From Paenibacillus sp. FSL K6-3182 (GTDB lineage: Bacteria > Bacillota > Bacilli > Paenibacillales > Paenibacillaceae): 64,000 nt of DNA. The notes beneath the pieces are model-generated. The model was not told the origin of the DNA, made no database searches, and was given only the letters and a program-made list of their open reading frames with translations. The position numbers were made by a program, and so were the translations under genes. Shown here piece by piece: positions 9,822 to 19,149 of the stretch. Numbering within the stretch: position 1 is the first letter of the stretch; each line of letters begins with the position of its first letter. Location: assembly GCF_037976325.1 (NCBI RefSeq), contig NZ_CP150265.1:3715501-3779500 (forward strand), written 5' to 3'.

Positions 9822-10961
9822 CTACTCCTTCAGCATCCGATGGATGCAATCCACTTCCATCCCTCCTGTTCCAAGCTCCGTTTCCACACATTTTGCATCC
9901 CTTAAAAACCGTTCCATCCGATATTCTTGCATATAGCCATAACCGCCAAATATTTGTACAGCCTCAATCGCAACGGCAACAGCCGTTTCTGCCGCGAACT
10001 TACGCGCGATGGCGGCTTCCTTTGCAAAGCTTAAGCCTTCATCCTTGCGCCACGCCGCTTGATAAGCTAGAAGCCTGGCTGCTTCCAGCTGAGTTGCCAT
10101 ATCTGCAAGCTTGAAAGAGATGCCTTGCTGCTTTCCAATTAAATGACCGAATTGCTTGCGCTCCTTGGCATAGGCAGCTGCAGCTTCAAAAGCTCCTTGT
10201 GCAATGCCAATGGATTGCGCAGCTGCACTCAAATGCCCGATATCGATGGAATTCAAAATGATTTCAAACCCTTGACCATCTTTTCCGATTTTGTTTGTCT
10301 CCGATAACTCACATTTATCCAGCTTCACATTTGAAATGTGGAAAGAACGCAATCCCATTGTTCGTACTCGCTGCCCTATTTGCCATCCAGCTTTACTCGT
10401 TTCTATTAAAAAAGCTGTACATAACGATTTCTTTCGTTTTAACTCCGTCTTTGCAATAACAATGCAATAATCCGCAATATCTCCATGAATGACACATGTA
10501 TGCTTACCGCTTAGCTCCCAGTGATCTCCTCGTCGACGTGCTGAAATGCTGCTGCTCAATCCCTCGTTCCCCACTACTGTCAATGGTAGAGCGCATCCAC
10601 CTAGCTTTACACCTTTTGCGAGGTCATTAAGATACAATGCTTTTAAAGCGTCGTCGCCAAAAGTGAAAATCGGCATAGCAGCATAAACCGTATGGGCGGC
10701 AAGCAGAGCGGCTGTAGAAGCGCAGACACGAGCCAGTTCTTCTATTACAATAATGAAAGTCATCCAATCGCTGCCGGCACCGCCATTTAAGTCATCAATA
10801 GGTATGCCTGTTATGCCAAGCTTAGCCAGCTGGTCAAATAACGATTGATCAAACTGCTCCTTCTCATCACGTTCGATTGCTCTAGTTGCAACCTCGCTTT
10901 CTGCAAATTCCCTTAACACTGCGCGAGTCATTTCCAGCTCATCGGATATAGAAAATTGCAT
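9822..10961 (-). CDS. second acyl-CoA dehydrogenase, first gene of the operon
   Basis: The 379-residue acyl-CoA dehydrogenase belongs to the same superfamily as the downstream mmgC product but is clearly diverged. It has '[20 protein letters not shown]', '[20 protein letters not shown]' and '[21 protein letters not shown]'. The position that carries the Glu base in MmgC ('YEGT') reads 'ELGT' here, so the aligned residue is Leu. This resembles isovaleryl-CoA-type enzymes ('EIGAGT'), which use a Glu elsewhere in the fold. The frame opens at 11024, but AAGGAG lies nine bases before the ATG at 10961. No such gene precedes mmgA in B. subtilis, so a branched-chain or other acyl substrate is possible. 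Confidence 0.85.
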   Translation of the reverse strand: MQFSISDELEMTRAVLREFAESEVATRAIERDEKEQFDQSLFDQLAKLGITGIPIDDLNGGAGSDWMTFIIVIEELARVCASTAALLAAHTVYAAMPIFTFGDDALKALYLNDLAKGVKLGGCALPLTVVGNEGLSSSISARRRGDHWELSGKHTCVIHGDIADYCIVIAKTELKRKKSLCTAFLIETSKAGWQIGQRVRTMGLRSFHISNVKLDKCELSETNKIGKDGQGFEIILNSIDIGHLSAAAQSIGIAQGAFEAAAAYAKERKQFGHLIGKQQGISFKLADMATQLEAARLLAYQAAWRKDEGLSFAKEAAIARKFAAETAVAVAIEAVQIFGGYGYMQEYRMERFLRDAKCVETELGTGGMEVDCIHRMLKE

Positions 10962-11029
10962 CTCACTCCACTCCTTCTTATACGAGGCATGGTTAGTGGA
11001 CAATGTTCGACGGTATCCGCACATATCGT

Positions 11030-11059
11030 AGTATATGAAGACAGACCGCTGAAAAATGA
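11030..11059 (-). promoter_or_regulatory. possible sigma-E-type promoter for the mmg/prp operon
   Basis: On the minus strand TCATTTT (11053-11059) is followed after 15 bases by CATATACT (11030-11037). The sigma-E consensus is roughly KMATATT and CATACAxT with 13-15 bases between them, so both boxes are near matches. The mmg operon of B. subtilis is known to be sigma-E dependent in the mother cell. This is a motif match only. Confidence 0.45.
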
Positions 11060-11110
11060 CTTCGATCTCCCGCCATATATGCAGCTTATCTTTATTATTT
11101 AAGCTCGGAT

Positions 11111-11144
11111 AAACAAAAAAAAGCCAACCCCATTAGGTTGGCTT
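11111..11144 (-). terminator. intrinsic terminator after the ABC-F gene
   Basis: A 9-bp stem AAGCCAACC/GGTTGGCTT (11121-11129 and 11136-11144) is followed on the minus strand by a run of T. It lies 21 bases past the ABC-F stop. Confidence 0.9.
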
Positions 11145-11164
11145 ATACTATGTTTTGCTGTGAG

Positions 11165-12736
11165 CTATACACTTTGTTGAGTAATTACTCCTCCAGGTTC
11201 GAAGGTCAGCAGCTTTGTAGCGATTTTATCAATGAAGAAACGATCATGGCTTACGGTGAGTACTGCTCCAGGGAAATGAATTAACGCCTGCTCCATCACC
11301 TGTATGCTGGTCAAATCCAAATGATTGGTAGGCTCATCCAAAATGATTAGTTCGGCGCCGGACAGCAAACATTTTGCGAGTGCCACACGTGCCTGTTGAC
11401 CGCCGGATAAGCTTCCGATCACTTTTTGAAGGTCTGCTTCCGAGAACTGCAGCATAGAAAGAAATTTATTCACTTTCTTGCGAGGGGCATTAAGTCCAAG
11501 GCCATAGATGTTCACTGCATGGCTTACCGTATCCTTCTGATCGAGCTCGTCCCACATGCGATTGAAATAGGCGTAGCTTACGCCTTTACTAAACTGCACG
11601 GCACCTGAATCAGCCGGTTCTTGTCCTGTTAGCACTTTAATTAAAGTGGATTTTCCGCTGCCATTTGAACCGATAATAGCAATCCGGTCTTCTTTTTGGA
11701 TATCAAAACTGACATCTTGAAAGATAACACGCTCAGCATAGTTTTTGCTTATTGCATCGACAGTGCATAAGTTGTCTGGAAAACGCAAATTTTCATAAAT
11801 ATCAGTAATCAGAACGTTTACAGGATGCGGCTCTACTCTTTTCTTCATATCAGCCAGCTTCCGCGACAGACGATCTTTGGATGATTTCCTGTTCGAACGG
11901 TTGTCGATTTCCTCGGCTTCCATTAGCAGAAGCTCCTCTTCCCATTCGAACTGCCGATCAAGTTCTTTCTTGCGAAGCTTCTTCTTCCGAATATAATCGG
12001 TATAATTGCCTTCATATTCTTGAAAATGATAATTTTCAATCTCAATAGTACGAGTTACTACCCGGTCAATAAACTGCCGATCATGAGATACCAAAATCAT
12101 TGTGCCGCTAAAGCGATTTAACCATTGCTCCAGCCAAGCAAGACCTTCGAGGTCTAGAAAGTTCGTCGGCTCATCAAGAAGTACGACGTCTGGCAGCTCA
12201 ATTAACATTTTGGCAAGTGCGGCGCGGTTGCGCCAGCCGCCTGACAATTGATCGATAGGCTGTTGACGCGATTGCTCATCAAATCCAAGCTTTGTGAGTA
12301 CGGTATCGATCTCTACAGCAGCATTCCAGCCATTATGATGCTCCATCTGCTCGAAGAGAGCTGCTTGACGATTCAGCAGCTGATCCATTTCATCAGCATC
12401 AACGGTAATACCAAGCTTTTCTCCGATTTCCCCAAGCTCGCGTTCGATGCTCCAAATATGCTCATAACAAAGCTCCAGCTCTTGTTTGACGGAACGATTG
12501 CCGCTCAGCTCTGAGAACTGTGAGAAGTAGCTCACCTTGACCTTCGGATCAACCTCTACCTTTCCTGCCGTAGGCTCTTCTCTGCCTAAAATAAGTTTAA
12601 ATACGGTCGATTTTCCTGCGCCGTTACGGCCTATAAGACCGATTCGTTCCCCTTTGCTTATACGAAAATAAATATCTCGAAAAATAAGTGTATCTCCATA
12701 CTTTTTCGTTACGTTCTCCAACCGAATGACGCTCAT
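11165..12736 (-). CDS. ABC-F family ATP-binding protein
   Basis: The 523-residue protein has two ABC domains in tandem and no membrane segment. The first has 'GRNGAGKST' (about residue 38), 'LSGGWRNRAALAKM' and 'LLDEPTNFLDL'. The second has 'GSNGSGKST', 'LSGGQQARVALAKCLL' and 'LDEPTNHLDL'. The charged linker between them (about residues 240-300) matches the P-site tRNA interaction motif region of ABC-F proteins. Such proteins act on ribosomes; some give antibiotic resistance, others help translation, and sequence alone does not decide here. A GTG at 12745 opens the frame, but AGAGGTG places the start at the ATG at 12736. It is downstream of rpiA by about 80 bases with no terminator between. 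Confidence 0.9.
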   Translation of the reverse strand: MSVIRLENVTKKYGDTLIFRDIYFRISKGERIGLIGRNGAGKSTVFKLILGREEPTAGKVEVDPKVKVSYFSQFSELSGNRSVKQELELCYEHIWSIERELGEIGEKLGITVDADEMDQLLNRQAALFEQMEHHNGWNAAVEIDTVLTKLGFDEQSRQQPIDQLSGGWRNRAALAKMLIELPDVVLLDEPTNFLDLEGLAWLEQWLNRFSGTMILVSHDRQFIDRVVTRTIEIENYHFQEYEGNYTDYIRKKKLRKKELDRQFEWEEELLLMEAEEIDNRSNRKSSKDRLSRKLADMKKRVEPHPVNVLITDIYENLRFPDNLCTVDAISKNYAERVIFQDVSFDIQKEDRIAIIGSNGSGKSTLIKVLTGQEPADSGAVQFSKGVSYAYFNRMWDELDQKDTVSHAVNIYGLGLNAPRKKVNKFLSMLQFSEADLQKVIGSLSGGQQARVALAKCLLSGAELIILDEPTNHLDLTSIQVMEQALIHFPGAVLTVSHDRFFIDKIATKLLTFEPGGVITQQSV

Positions 12737-12817
12737 GTCGCTCACCTCTGTATATGGTTGTAAACCACTTTCGGGTGATGTGTCAAGCTAAGTGCAGCAT
12801 ACATCTATTAGAAAGCT

Positions 12818-13480
12818 TTACAATAGCTTCACTGTACCATTGGCATAACCTACGATGACCTTAGTTGCCATACCGATAAACAAACCGTTATCGACGACAC
12901 CAGGGATGAGATTCAATGTATGTTCCAGCTGTTCTGCTTGCGAAATGGTACCAAACTGACAATCTACAATATAGTTGCCATTATCCGTTACAAACATTTG
13001 ATTTTCTTTCGTTCTCACTGTCGTCTCAGCGCCGAGATTACGCAGTTTTTTTATTGTCATTTCGTAACCAAACGGAACGATTTCTACCGGGAGCGGGAAA
13101 CGTCCCAATTGCGCGACATGCTTGCTTTCATCTACGATGATAATCAGCTGTTTACTGGCGGCAGCTACGATTTTCTCTCGGAGCAGCGCGCCTCCTCCGC
13201 CTTTGATTAAGTTCCATTCGTTATTTACTTCATCTGCGCCGTCAATTGTCACATCAATTTGCTCAATCTCTGCGAATGGAAGCATCGTAATGCCAAGCTC
13301 TATCGCAAGCTCTTCAGAAGCTCTCGACGTAGCAATCGCCTTAATCGATAGGCCTTCCTTTACTTTTTGACCGATTTTTTGAATCGCCCAATAAGCTGTT
13401 GATCCTGTTCCTAATCCCACGACCATTCCGTCCTTAAGAAACTCGACAGCTTTTTCGGCGGCTAATTTTTTTGAGTCCAT
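12818..13480 (-). CDS. rpiA: ribose-5-phosphate isomerase A
   Basis: The 220-residue enzyme interconverts ribose 5-phosphate and ribulose 5-phosphate in the pentose phosphate pathway. Phosphate-binding 'VGLGTGSTAYWAI' lies near residue 22, 'DGADEVN' carries the catalytic Asp region, and 'LIKGGGGALLREKIVA' holds the catalytic Glu and Lys region. The length matches the family. GAAGGAG precedes the ATG. It may be cotranscribed with the downstream ABC-F gene. Confidence 0.96.
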   Translation of the reverse strand: MDSKKLAAEKAVEFLKDGMVVGLGTGSTAYWAIQKIGQKVKEGLSIKAIATSRASEELAIELGITMLPFAEIEQIDVTIDGADEVNNEWNLIKGGGGALLREKIVAAASKQLIIIVDESKHVAQLGRFPLPVEIVPFGYEMTIKKLRNLGAETTVRTKENQMFVTDNGNYIVDCQFGTISQAEQLEHTLNLIPGVVDNGLFIGMATKVIVGYANGTVKLL

Positions 13481-13678
13481 TTATACAGCTCCTTCACTTA
13501 ATCAATCGTATTTTGTAAAAAAATATTGTACTCACTATATTTATGGAGAGTCATCTCAAATGAACGCTATTTATGTCGTTAATTATTAATTTTCACATGC
13601 ATCAACCGACAAACATCACATCACGAATCTGGTAGACTAGCAATTAGGTTGTCCCACCACAGAATAGGAGCGCTGATT

Positions 13679-13969
13679 ATGCACACAATTTCGAATGAAC
13701 ATTTTACGAATGAAACGATTGCTTTTGACGGATTTAGCTTTATCGGGTGTACCTTCTCGAACTGCGTCATCATTATCACTACGCTGGACTTTAATTTTGA
13801 ACGATGCTCTTTTTATGATTCTTCCCTGCACGTCAACCCGAAACTTCCCATATTCGCGATCTCTCACAAGCTTTCACAGTCTACTTATGATTCAGACACG
13901 AACTGTTATCAGAACGATTATAAGTATCCCCAAACCGTTGTAGAATTACCGGAAGCCGTACATCGCTGA
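13679..13969 (+). CDS. small protein of unknown function
   Basis: The 96-residue ORF has TAGGAG eight bases before the ATG at 13679; a longer frame from 13649 has no such signal. The central part alternates aromatic and Cys residues ('FDGFSFIGCTFSNC' and 'NFERCSFYDSS'). It recalls a short run of pentapeptide-like or beta-helical repeats, though fewer than a usual pentapeptide domain. The tail is polar, with 'YDSDTNCYQNDYKYPQ'. A shared bidirectional terminator follows. I do not recognise a named family. Confidence 0.6.
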   Translation: MHTISNEHFTNETIAFDGFSFIGCTFSNCVIIITTLDFNFERCSFYDSSLHVNPKLPIFAISHKLSQSTYDSDTNCYQNDYKYPQTVVELPEAVHR

Positions 13970-14042
13970 TTCGGTTTAATTTTTCTAAACATACTATTCC
14001 CTAATAGGGAATGCAAGTCTGTAATCATAGGATGCCCTATAA

Positions 14043-14077
14043 AAAAAATCGCGCTTCTTATCGAAGCGCGATTTTTT
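14043..14077 (+). terminator. bidirectional intrinsic terminator
   Basis: A perfect stem of GC-rich core (ATCGCGCTTC/GAAGCGCGAT) flanked by A and T runs on both sides serves the small gene on the left and the GGDEF gene on the right. Confidence 0.92.
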
Positions 14078-14092
14078 GTGCTATTCCTTAAT

Positions 14093-15733
14093 CTAGTTAA
14101 CGATTCGACTAGCCAATCGTTCGATTCGCAGAACAAGCTCCTGCATATGAAATGGCTTAACGACGTAATCATCTGCACCAATTTGAAGTGCATTGACGAT
14201 ATCAGAAGTATTATTGCGGGCGGTCAGCATGACGATCAACAGCTGTTGTTCAGGATAATTGAGGCGGAGCTCCTTTAATACCTCTAATCCGTCCAAATCA
14301 GGCATAGAGCCATCGAGCAGTATAATATACTTTTCACTCTCTTTGTACCAGTTGGAGGATAAGAACGTTCTTCCGTCTGCATATCCTTCTGCTTTTACCT
14401 TCGTATGATTCGTCGGTTTCCAGTTAAAAAATCGATTGATGATAATCTCTCGGATTAATGGATCATCATCAACGACAATGATGTTTAATATCGATTCGTT
14501 TTTGGAATGGTTTAATGCCTTGGAATAAACAACCGTTTGGTTTCTTCCCCCGCGTTTCCCACTGTATAAAGCTTGATCCGCCTCATCTACCAGTGTAGCA
14601 GAATGGCTATTAAGTTCCGTTATTTCCGTGATTCCTGATGAAAATGTGACTTGAAAGTGTGAATCACTCGTTTGAAATTTAATGGCATTAAATTTAGTTC
14701 GCAGACGCTCCATAAGATAAGCCGCTTGAACGGCATCCGTATTCGGTAAAATGAGCGCGAATTCTTCCCCACCATATCGGCATAAAATGTCTCTTGGCCT
14801 GATCGCATGTTGTGTAGTTGCCACAAAGGCTTGAAGCACCTCATCCCCTTGAAGATGACCATAGGTATCATTTACAAGTTTGAAGTAATCCAAATCAATC
14901 ATAACGAGTGAGAAAATATCGTTTGAGCGTTTAAAGCTGTCGATATGCTGCCGCATCATTTGATTGAAATGCTTGCGATTGTAAGCGCCTGTTAACTCAT
15001 CAATAATGATCGAGCGTTCCCAGTCCATCTTCATCGCAAATCGATTGTCGATGAGAGCCTTAAGCAGCTCAACATCAAACGGCTTGGCAAGAAAGTCCAT
15101 CGCACCGGATCGATAGGCGTTAACTTGATTTTCGACGGATACATTCCCGCTGACCATAATAATCGGAATATGCTGCTGCTTCGCCTTATCAACGATTTGA
15201 TTAAGAACATACATGCCGCTTCGATCGGGCAACACGATATCAAGAAGGATGAGATTAGGCTTCCATTCGTAGAACAGCTTTAAACCGCGCTCCGCATTCA
15301 GAGCTATGCTTACTGGATAATCATTTTTCTCTAAAACTTCTTTGACATAGGTTACAAATTCAACATCATCATCAATGACAAGTACACGATTGTGATGCTT
15401 TGAATGATCATCAAGGGAATCAGCCTGACCCTCATTTGCATTGTCGAGTCCGTCTAGCAGCTGCAGTACTTGAGGAAACATGGCCGTTAGTGGCAGCAAA
15501 TGCTCTGACCACTCCTCGCGTATGTACGTTTTTTTGCTTTTTTCAGAAAAAAATTGTTCTTTGGATTCCGAAAACTTTTCAACCTCACGTAGCCCAATCG
15601 TACCGCTTGTCCCTTTAAGATTATGGAAAAATCGATGAATATCTTGTTCCTCAACTGCTGTTTGATTGGACCAATCATCGATCGTCTGTGTAATTCGCTG
15701 TTGAATCAGTTGTTTATATTTTTCCGTCTTCAT
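14093..15733 (-). CDS. Hpt-REC-GGDEF-REC diguanylate cyclase response regulator
   Basis: The 546-residue protein has four parts. An N-terminal Hpt-like domain carries His in 'FHNLKGTSG' (about residue 35). A first receiver has 'VLVIDDDVEFV' and phospho-Asp in 'LLDIVLPDRSG' (about 166). A GGDEF domain has an intact active site 'RYGGEEFALI' (about 323) and an inhibitory I-site 'RPRD' five residues before it. A C-terminal receiver has 'IVVDDDP' and 'LLDGSMPDLDG' (about 472). It should make cyclic di-GMP under phosphorelay control. A TTG at 15751 opens the frame, but GGGGGAG favours the ATG at 15733. It lies directly after the hybrid kinase, which is the likely phosphodonor. Confidence 0.92.
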   Translation of the reverse strand: MKTEKYKQLIQQRITQTIDDWSNQTAVEEQDIHRFFHNLKGTSGTIGLREVEKFSESKEQFFSEKSKKTYIREEWSEHLLPLTAMFPQVLQLLDGLDNANEGQADSLDDHSKHHNRVLVIDDDVEFVTYVKEVLEKNDYPVSIALNAERGLKLFYEWKPNLILLDIVLPDRSGMYVLNQIVDKAKQQHIPIIMVSGNVSVENQVNAYRSGAMDFLAKPFDVELLKALIDNRFAMKMDWERSIIIDELTGAYNRKHFNQMMRQHIDSFKRSNDIFSLVMIDLDYFKLVNDTYGHLQGDEVLQAFVATTQHAIRPRDILCRYGGEEFALILPNTDAVQAAYLMERLRTKFNAIKFQTSDSHFQVTFSSGITEITELNSHSATLVDEADQALYSGKRGGRNQTVVYSKALNHSKNESILNIIVVDDDPLIREIIINRFFNWKPTNHTKVKAEGYADGRTFLSSNWYKESEKYIILLDGSMPDLDGLEVLKELRLNYPEQQLLIVMLTARNNTSDIVNALQIGADDYVVKPFHMQELVLRIERLASRIVN

Positions 15734-15751
15734 GAAAATGGGCTCCCCCAA

Positions 15752-18592
15752 TTATCGCAGCAAACGAGAGATTGCTGCACTTAGTCTGCCAGGTAAATAG
15801 GGTTTCACAAGGAATTCATTAATTCCCCATTGTGCAGCTTTTTCTTTCTCTTCGAAGGCGCTCGAAATGATGATTGGCGTATTTAGCAATACATCGGATT
15901 TCTTGATTTTGCTAATAATATCCCAGCCGGTAATTCCTGATTCCAGCATCAGATCGATGACCACGATATCCGGTTTGAGCTGTTCAATTGCATTAATAGC
16001 CAATCCACCTTCTGTGAACAGGTGAACATGAAATCCACTAGACCTCAATTCATCACGGAGTAAAGTTGACAAATTAAGGTCGTTTTCAATCAGCATCACT
16101 TGAATGGACGTCTCAGAAGAAGTATTTTCCTTCAACTCATCGTTTTGTATTCGTTCTTGCTGCTTAGCCAGTGGAAGCGTCACGATAAAGGTACTTCCAT
16201 GTCCGAACTCGGAAAAAACTTCTATTTTTCCATCATGTCTTGTAACAATCTCTTTTACGATTGCTAAGCCTAAGCCAGTCCCGCCAATTTCTCTTCTATC
16301 TGAATTATCGACACGATAAAACTTGTTGAAGAGATTAGGCAGTGCATCCTTTGGTATGCCAAGTCCCTCATCTTCTAAGCGAATGACGATCATATCTTTG
16401 TTAATGCTGCTAAACAAAGTGATTTGTCCGCCATTTGGCGAGTATTTAATTGCGTTGCTCAATAAATTAATGAATACCTGAAGCATTTTATCTTTATCTG
16501 CAATTACAATTGCTTCTTGTGCATCATTTTGCCACGTTATTTGATGGATACTAGCAGACATTTGCTGCATGTCGATGGCTTCTTTAATTAATGGCGTTAA
16601 CGATGTGCTTTTCATTTCATAGGTTTGTTTACCTGATTCCATTCGTTGCAAATCTAAAAAGTCATTAATTAACGTCGTTAATCTTCTTGCTTCTTGATAA
16701 ATCGTCGATACATATTTCCGCTGGCGCTCCGGCTTCAGTTCCCGGTGAAGCAGCAGTTCTGCGAATCCAAGTACACTTGCAAGCGGCGTCCGCAGCTCAT
16801 GACTAACTGTACTTACAAACTCAGATTTCATCCGGTCAACCTCGTACTCCTTCGTGATGTCACGGTGAACGAGCAATAACCCGAATTGTTGACCATTGCG
16901 GTACAAGGGCTCGCAATAAATTTGAATGAATTTTCTTTCTGGTTCTGTAATTTCATAGTTCATGCTGCGCAAGCCATTATAATGTCCATTTGAGATAAGC
17001 CCAGTCATAAAGTGAATTAACTGTTCAGATTCAACAACAGAGGATTGGACAAAACCTTTGAATTGCTCAAAAGGCATATTGATTGTCCCTTTTTCATCAT
17101 TGAAAAACCCGAATATCTCAGCCATTTTGTGATTAATTTGAAGCGTGCTGCCATCTAGATCCAGCAATTGTATGCCTTCTTGAATGGTGTTCAGTATATC
17201 TCCAGTCATCAATCGCTGCTTCTCCGACAGCTCGTACAAATGCAGTTTATCGAAGGCTAATGATACTTGAGTCATCATGCCAACGATCTCTTCTTCCTCT
17301 TGCTTTGTAATCGTACGATTGACCTTCGTAATAACTAGGCAGGCAACCATTTCTTCTGATGCATTCAGAATTGGCAAGATTAAATCGGTAGCTTTCATAG
17401 CAGAATCGTGATATCCCTGTTCACCAAGTGAACATTCACGAATCATGCTGTATGCTTGTTTGGTCTGTGAGGCACGCAATACGATGCCATCTTCCATTTG
17501 CTCAATAAACTGTTTGGCTGAAGCATTGGAAATCCCTACGGATGCGCAATCATGCTCTCTATTCATCATCACAATTAAGCCTTTATCGGAATCGGTAATA
17601 GCGACAATATTAGAAATGATGCTTTGCAGCAGCTCTTTTTTATCGAGGGTATTAGAGAGGGATTGTACAAGCTGGTTGCGCTTCTCCAAATATTTCTCAT
17701 TTTGCTCCATTACGCCTACGGCAATCTGCAGTTCCTCTTGCTGCGCCTGGAGCTCATCCTGCTGCGCAATAAGTTCTTCGTTTTGAGCGAGAAGCTCCTC
17801 TTCTTTACTTTGGATTTGCGTCATCATTTTCTTAAAGGTTCTTGCCAGCTCTCCAAGCTCATCTTCTCTTGTGAGATCCTCCGGCTCCGAATATTCACCA
17901 TTCGCAAACTCACGAGCGTGGTTCGTCAGTCTCATGAGCGGCACGCCAATATCTCTAGCCACTTTTCTCGTAATAAATGAAGCTATAATTAAGATAATAA
18001 TGATGTAGCCTATTAATATAACGGCTTGAAGCGTTAGGCTGCGAAATAATTCATCGTTTTTTTGCTCAGCAAGCAGCTGTACTTGTTTCTCAAAATCACG
18101 CGAATAGCTAATTAGTTTATTTACAGGGTTATCCTCACCTGCGGATACGAGGACGCGAAGCGCTTCATAATTTTGAGCTTTTGAATATTCAATCGCTTTC
18201 GGCAAAATGTTTTCAAAGTAATCGACGAAAAAGGACTCAATATTATTCATCACTTCTTGTTCCGTTGCATTAATCGGATAGGTTTTGATTTTTGCTAGAG
18301 ATTGATCCAGCAGCTTCTTCTCCGAAAAAATCTGCTTATATTCGAAATCTGTTAAATAGACATAGTAACCGCGGGCTCTCAAAATAATATCATTGGAATG
18401 ATCGGCAATTTGCGCGACAAGCTCTTGCTTCTCTCTCATTTGAACTGTTTCGGACTCATAATTTTTTAATATAATAACCGAGCTTGTCAGCACGGCAACA
18501 GCACCAATAAGAATAAGCGATAAAGCGAGCACCATCATCGCTACGAACTGTCGTGTAATTCTTTTCTTATAGAAGAGACGCAGCTTACCCAC
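15752..18592 (-). CDS. hybrid sensor histidine kinase/response regulator (HAMP-GAF-PAS-HisKA-HATPase-REC)
   Basis: The 946-residue membrane kinase has a membrane segment near residues 13-38, an extracytoplasmic helical sensor region, and a second segment near 185-207. These are followed by HAMP ('LTNHAREFANGEYSEPE'), a Glu/Gln-rich coiled coil, GAF (about 300-455) and PAS (about 465-580). Then come HisKA with His in 'SHELRTPLAS' (about 598), the ATPase with 'NLLSNAIKYSPNGG' and 'GGTGLGLAIVKEI', and a C-terminal receiver with Asp in 'VIDLMLESG' (about 879). The GTG start at 18592 overlaps the upstream CheY-like gene by eight bases and has GAGGAG upstream. The signal sensed is unknown. Confidence 0.93.
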   Translation of the reverse strand: MGKLRLFYKKRITRQFVAMMVLALSLILIGAVAVLTSSVIILKNYESETVQMREKQELVAQIADHSNDIILRARGYYVYLTDFEYKQIFSEKKLLDQSLAKIKTYPINATEQEVMNNIESFFVDYFENILPKAIEYSKAQNYEALRVLVSAGEDNPVNKLISYSRDFEKQVQLLAEQKNDELFRSLTLQAVILIGYIIIILIIASFITRKVARDIGVPLMRLTNHAREFANGEYSEPEDLTREDELGELARTFKKMMTQIQSKEEELLAQNEELIAQQDELQAQQEELQIAVGVMEQNEKYLEKRNQLVQSLSNTLDKKELLQSIISNIVAITDSDKGLIVMMNREHDCASVGISNASAKQFIEQMEDGIVLRASQTKQAYSMIRECSLGEQGYHDSAMKATDLILPILNASEEMVACLVITKVNRTITKQEEEEIVGMMTQVSLAFDKLHLYELSEKQRLMTGDILNTIQEGIQLLDLDGSTLQINHKMAEIFGFFNDEKGTINMPFEQFKGFVQSSVVESEQLIHFMTGLISNGHYNGLRSMNYEITEPERKFIQIYCEPLYRNGQQFGLLLVHRDITKEYEVDRMKSEFVSTVSHELRTPLASVLGFAELLLHRELKPERQRKYVSTIYQEARRLTTLINDFLDLQRMESGKQTYEMKSTSLTPLIKEAIDMQQMSASIHQITWQNDAQEAIVIADKDKMLQVFINLLSNAIKYSPNGGQITLFSSINKDMIVIRLEDEGLGIPKDALPNLFNKFYRVDNSDRREIGGTGLGLAIVKEIVTRHDGKIEVFSEFGHGSTFIVTLPLAKQQERIQNDELKENTSSETSIQVMLIENDLNLSTLLRDELRSSGFHVHLFTEGGLAINAIEQLKPDIVVIDLMLESGITGWDIISKIKKSDVLLNTPIIISSAFEEKEKAAQWGINEFLVKPYLPGRLSAAISRLLR

Positions 18593-18950
18593 GTAACATC
18601 TCCTCTACCTTATCGATTAGCTCAAGCGGACTGAAGGGCTTAGACATAAAGCCATCGGCGCCGGCGAGCAGCACTTTCTCTTGTTCGGCTTGCTGGCTCT
18701 TCGCTGACAGCATAAGAATGCATGAATGCTTGCGATCCTCCAGCAGCCTTGTTTTCTCTATGACTTCAATACCTGTCATCTTAGGCATCATGTAGTCTAG
18801 AATAATTAAATCAAAGTTAGTTTCCACAATTTTTTGTAACGCTTCTTCCCCATCTGCCGCTTCTTCGAGCGCATAACCTTCATCTTCGAGCGTATCCATA
18901 ATAAGCATGCGCAGAACCGGCTCATCTTCTGCAATTAATAATGTTTTCAT
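18585..18950 (-). CDS. single-domain response regulator (CheY-like)
   Basis: The 121-residue receiver has no output domain. Acidic pocket 'IAEDEPVLRM', phospho-Asp in 'LIILDYMMPKMTG' (about residue 52), Thr/Ser position 'LMLSAKS' and Lys in 'FMSKPFSP' are all present. GGAGG precedes the ATG. It heads a three-gene operon with the hybrid kinase and the Hpt-GGDEF protein, so it probably shuttles phosphoryl groups or tunes the kinase. Confidence 0.93.
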   Translation of the reverse strand: MKTLLIAEDEPVLRMLIMDTLEDEGYALEEAADGEEALQKIVETNFDLIILDYMMPKMTGIEVIEKTRLLEDRKHSCILMLSAKSQQAEQEKVLLAGADGFMSKPFSPLELIDKVEEMLRG

Positions 18951-19100
18951 TTTCTTAATCCTCCACTGCCATTTGTTCTAGTGTTCATTCGACATCTATC
19001 GTCAAAAATACATCCATTAATATTTCGACGTTCGACAAAAAATCCCTTTTAAAGGTTTGTCTTAGTTGTGTCAATCCTACTTTTTACTCAATAATGAAAC

Positions 19101-19137
19101 AAAAAAAGCAGATGCTCGCGGCAATCTGCTTTTTTTC
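19101..19137 (-). terminator. intrinsic terminator after the CD3324-family gene
   Basis: A 13-bp stem (19101-19113 with 19124-19136) ends in a T run on both strands. It lies 13 bases beyond the stop codon of the minus-strand regulator. Confidence 0.88.
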
Positions 19138-19149
19138 AATATTTTTTCA

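Noticed and set aside
15749..15751. TTG start for the GGDEF gene
   Set aside because: It would overlap its own ribosome binding site; the ATG at 15733 has GGGGGAG at proper distance.
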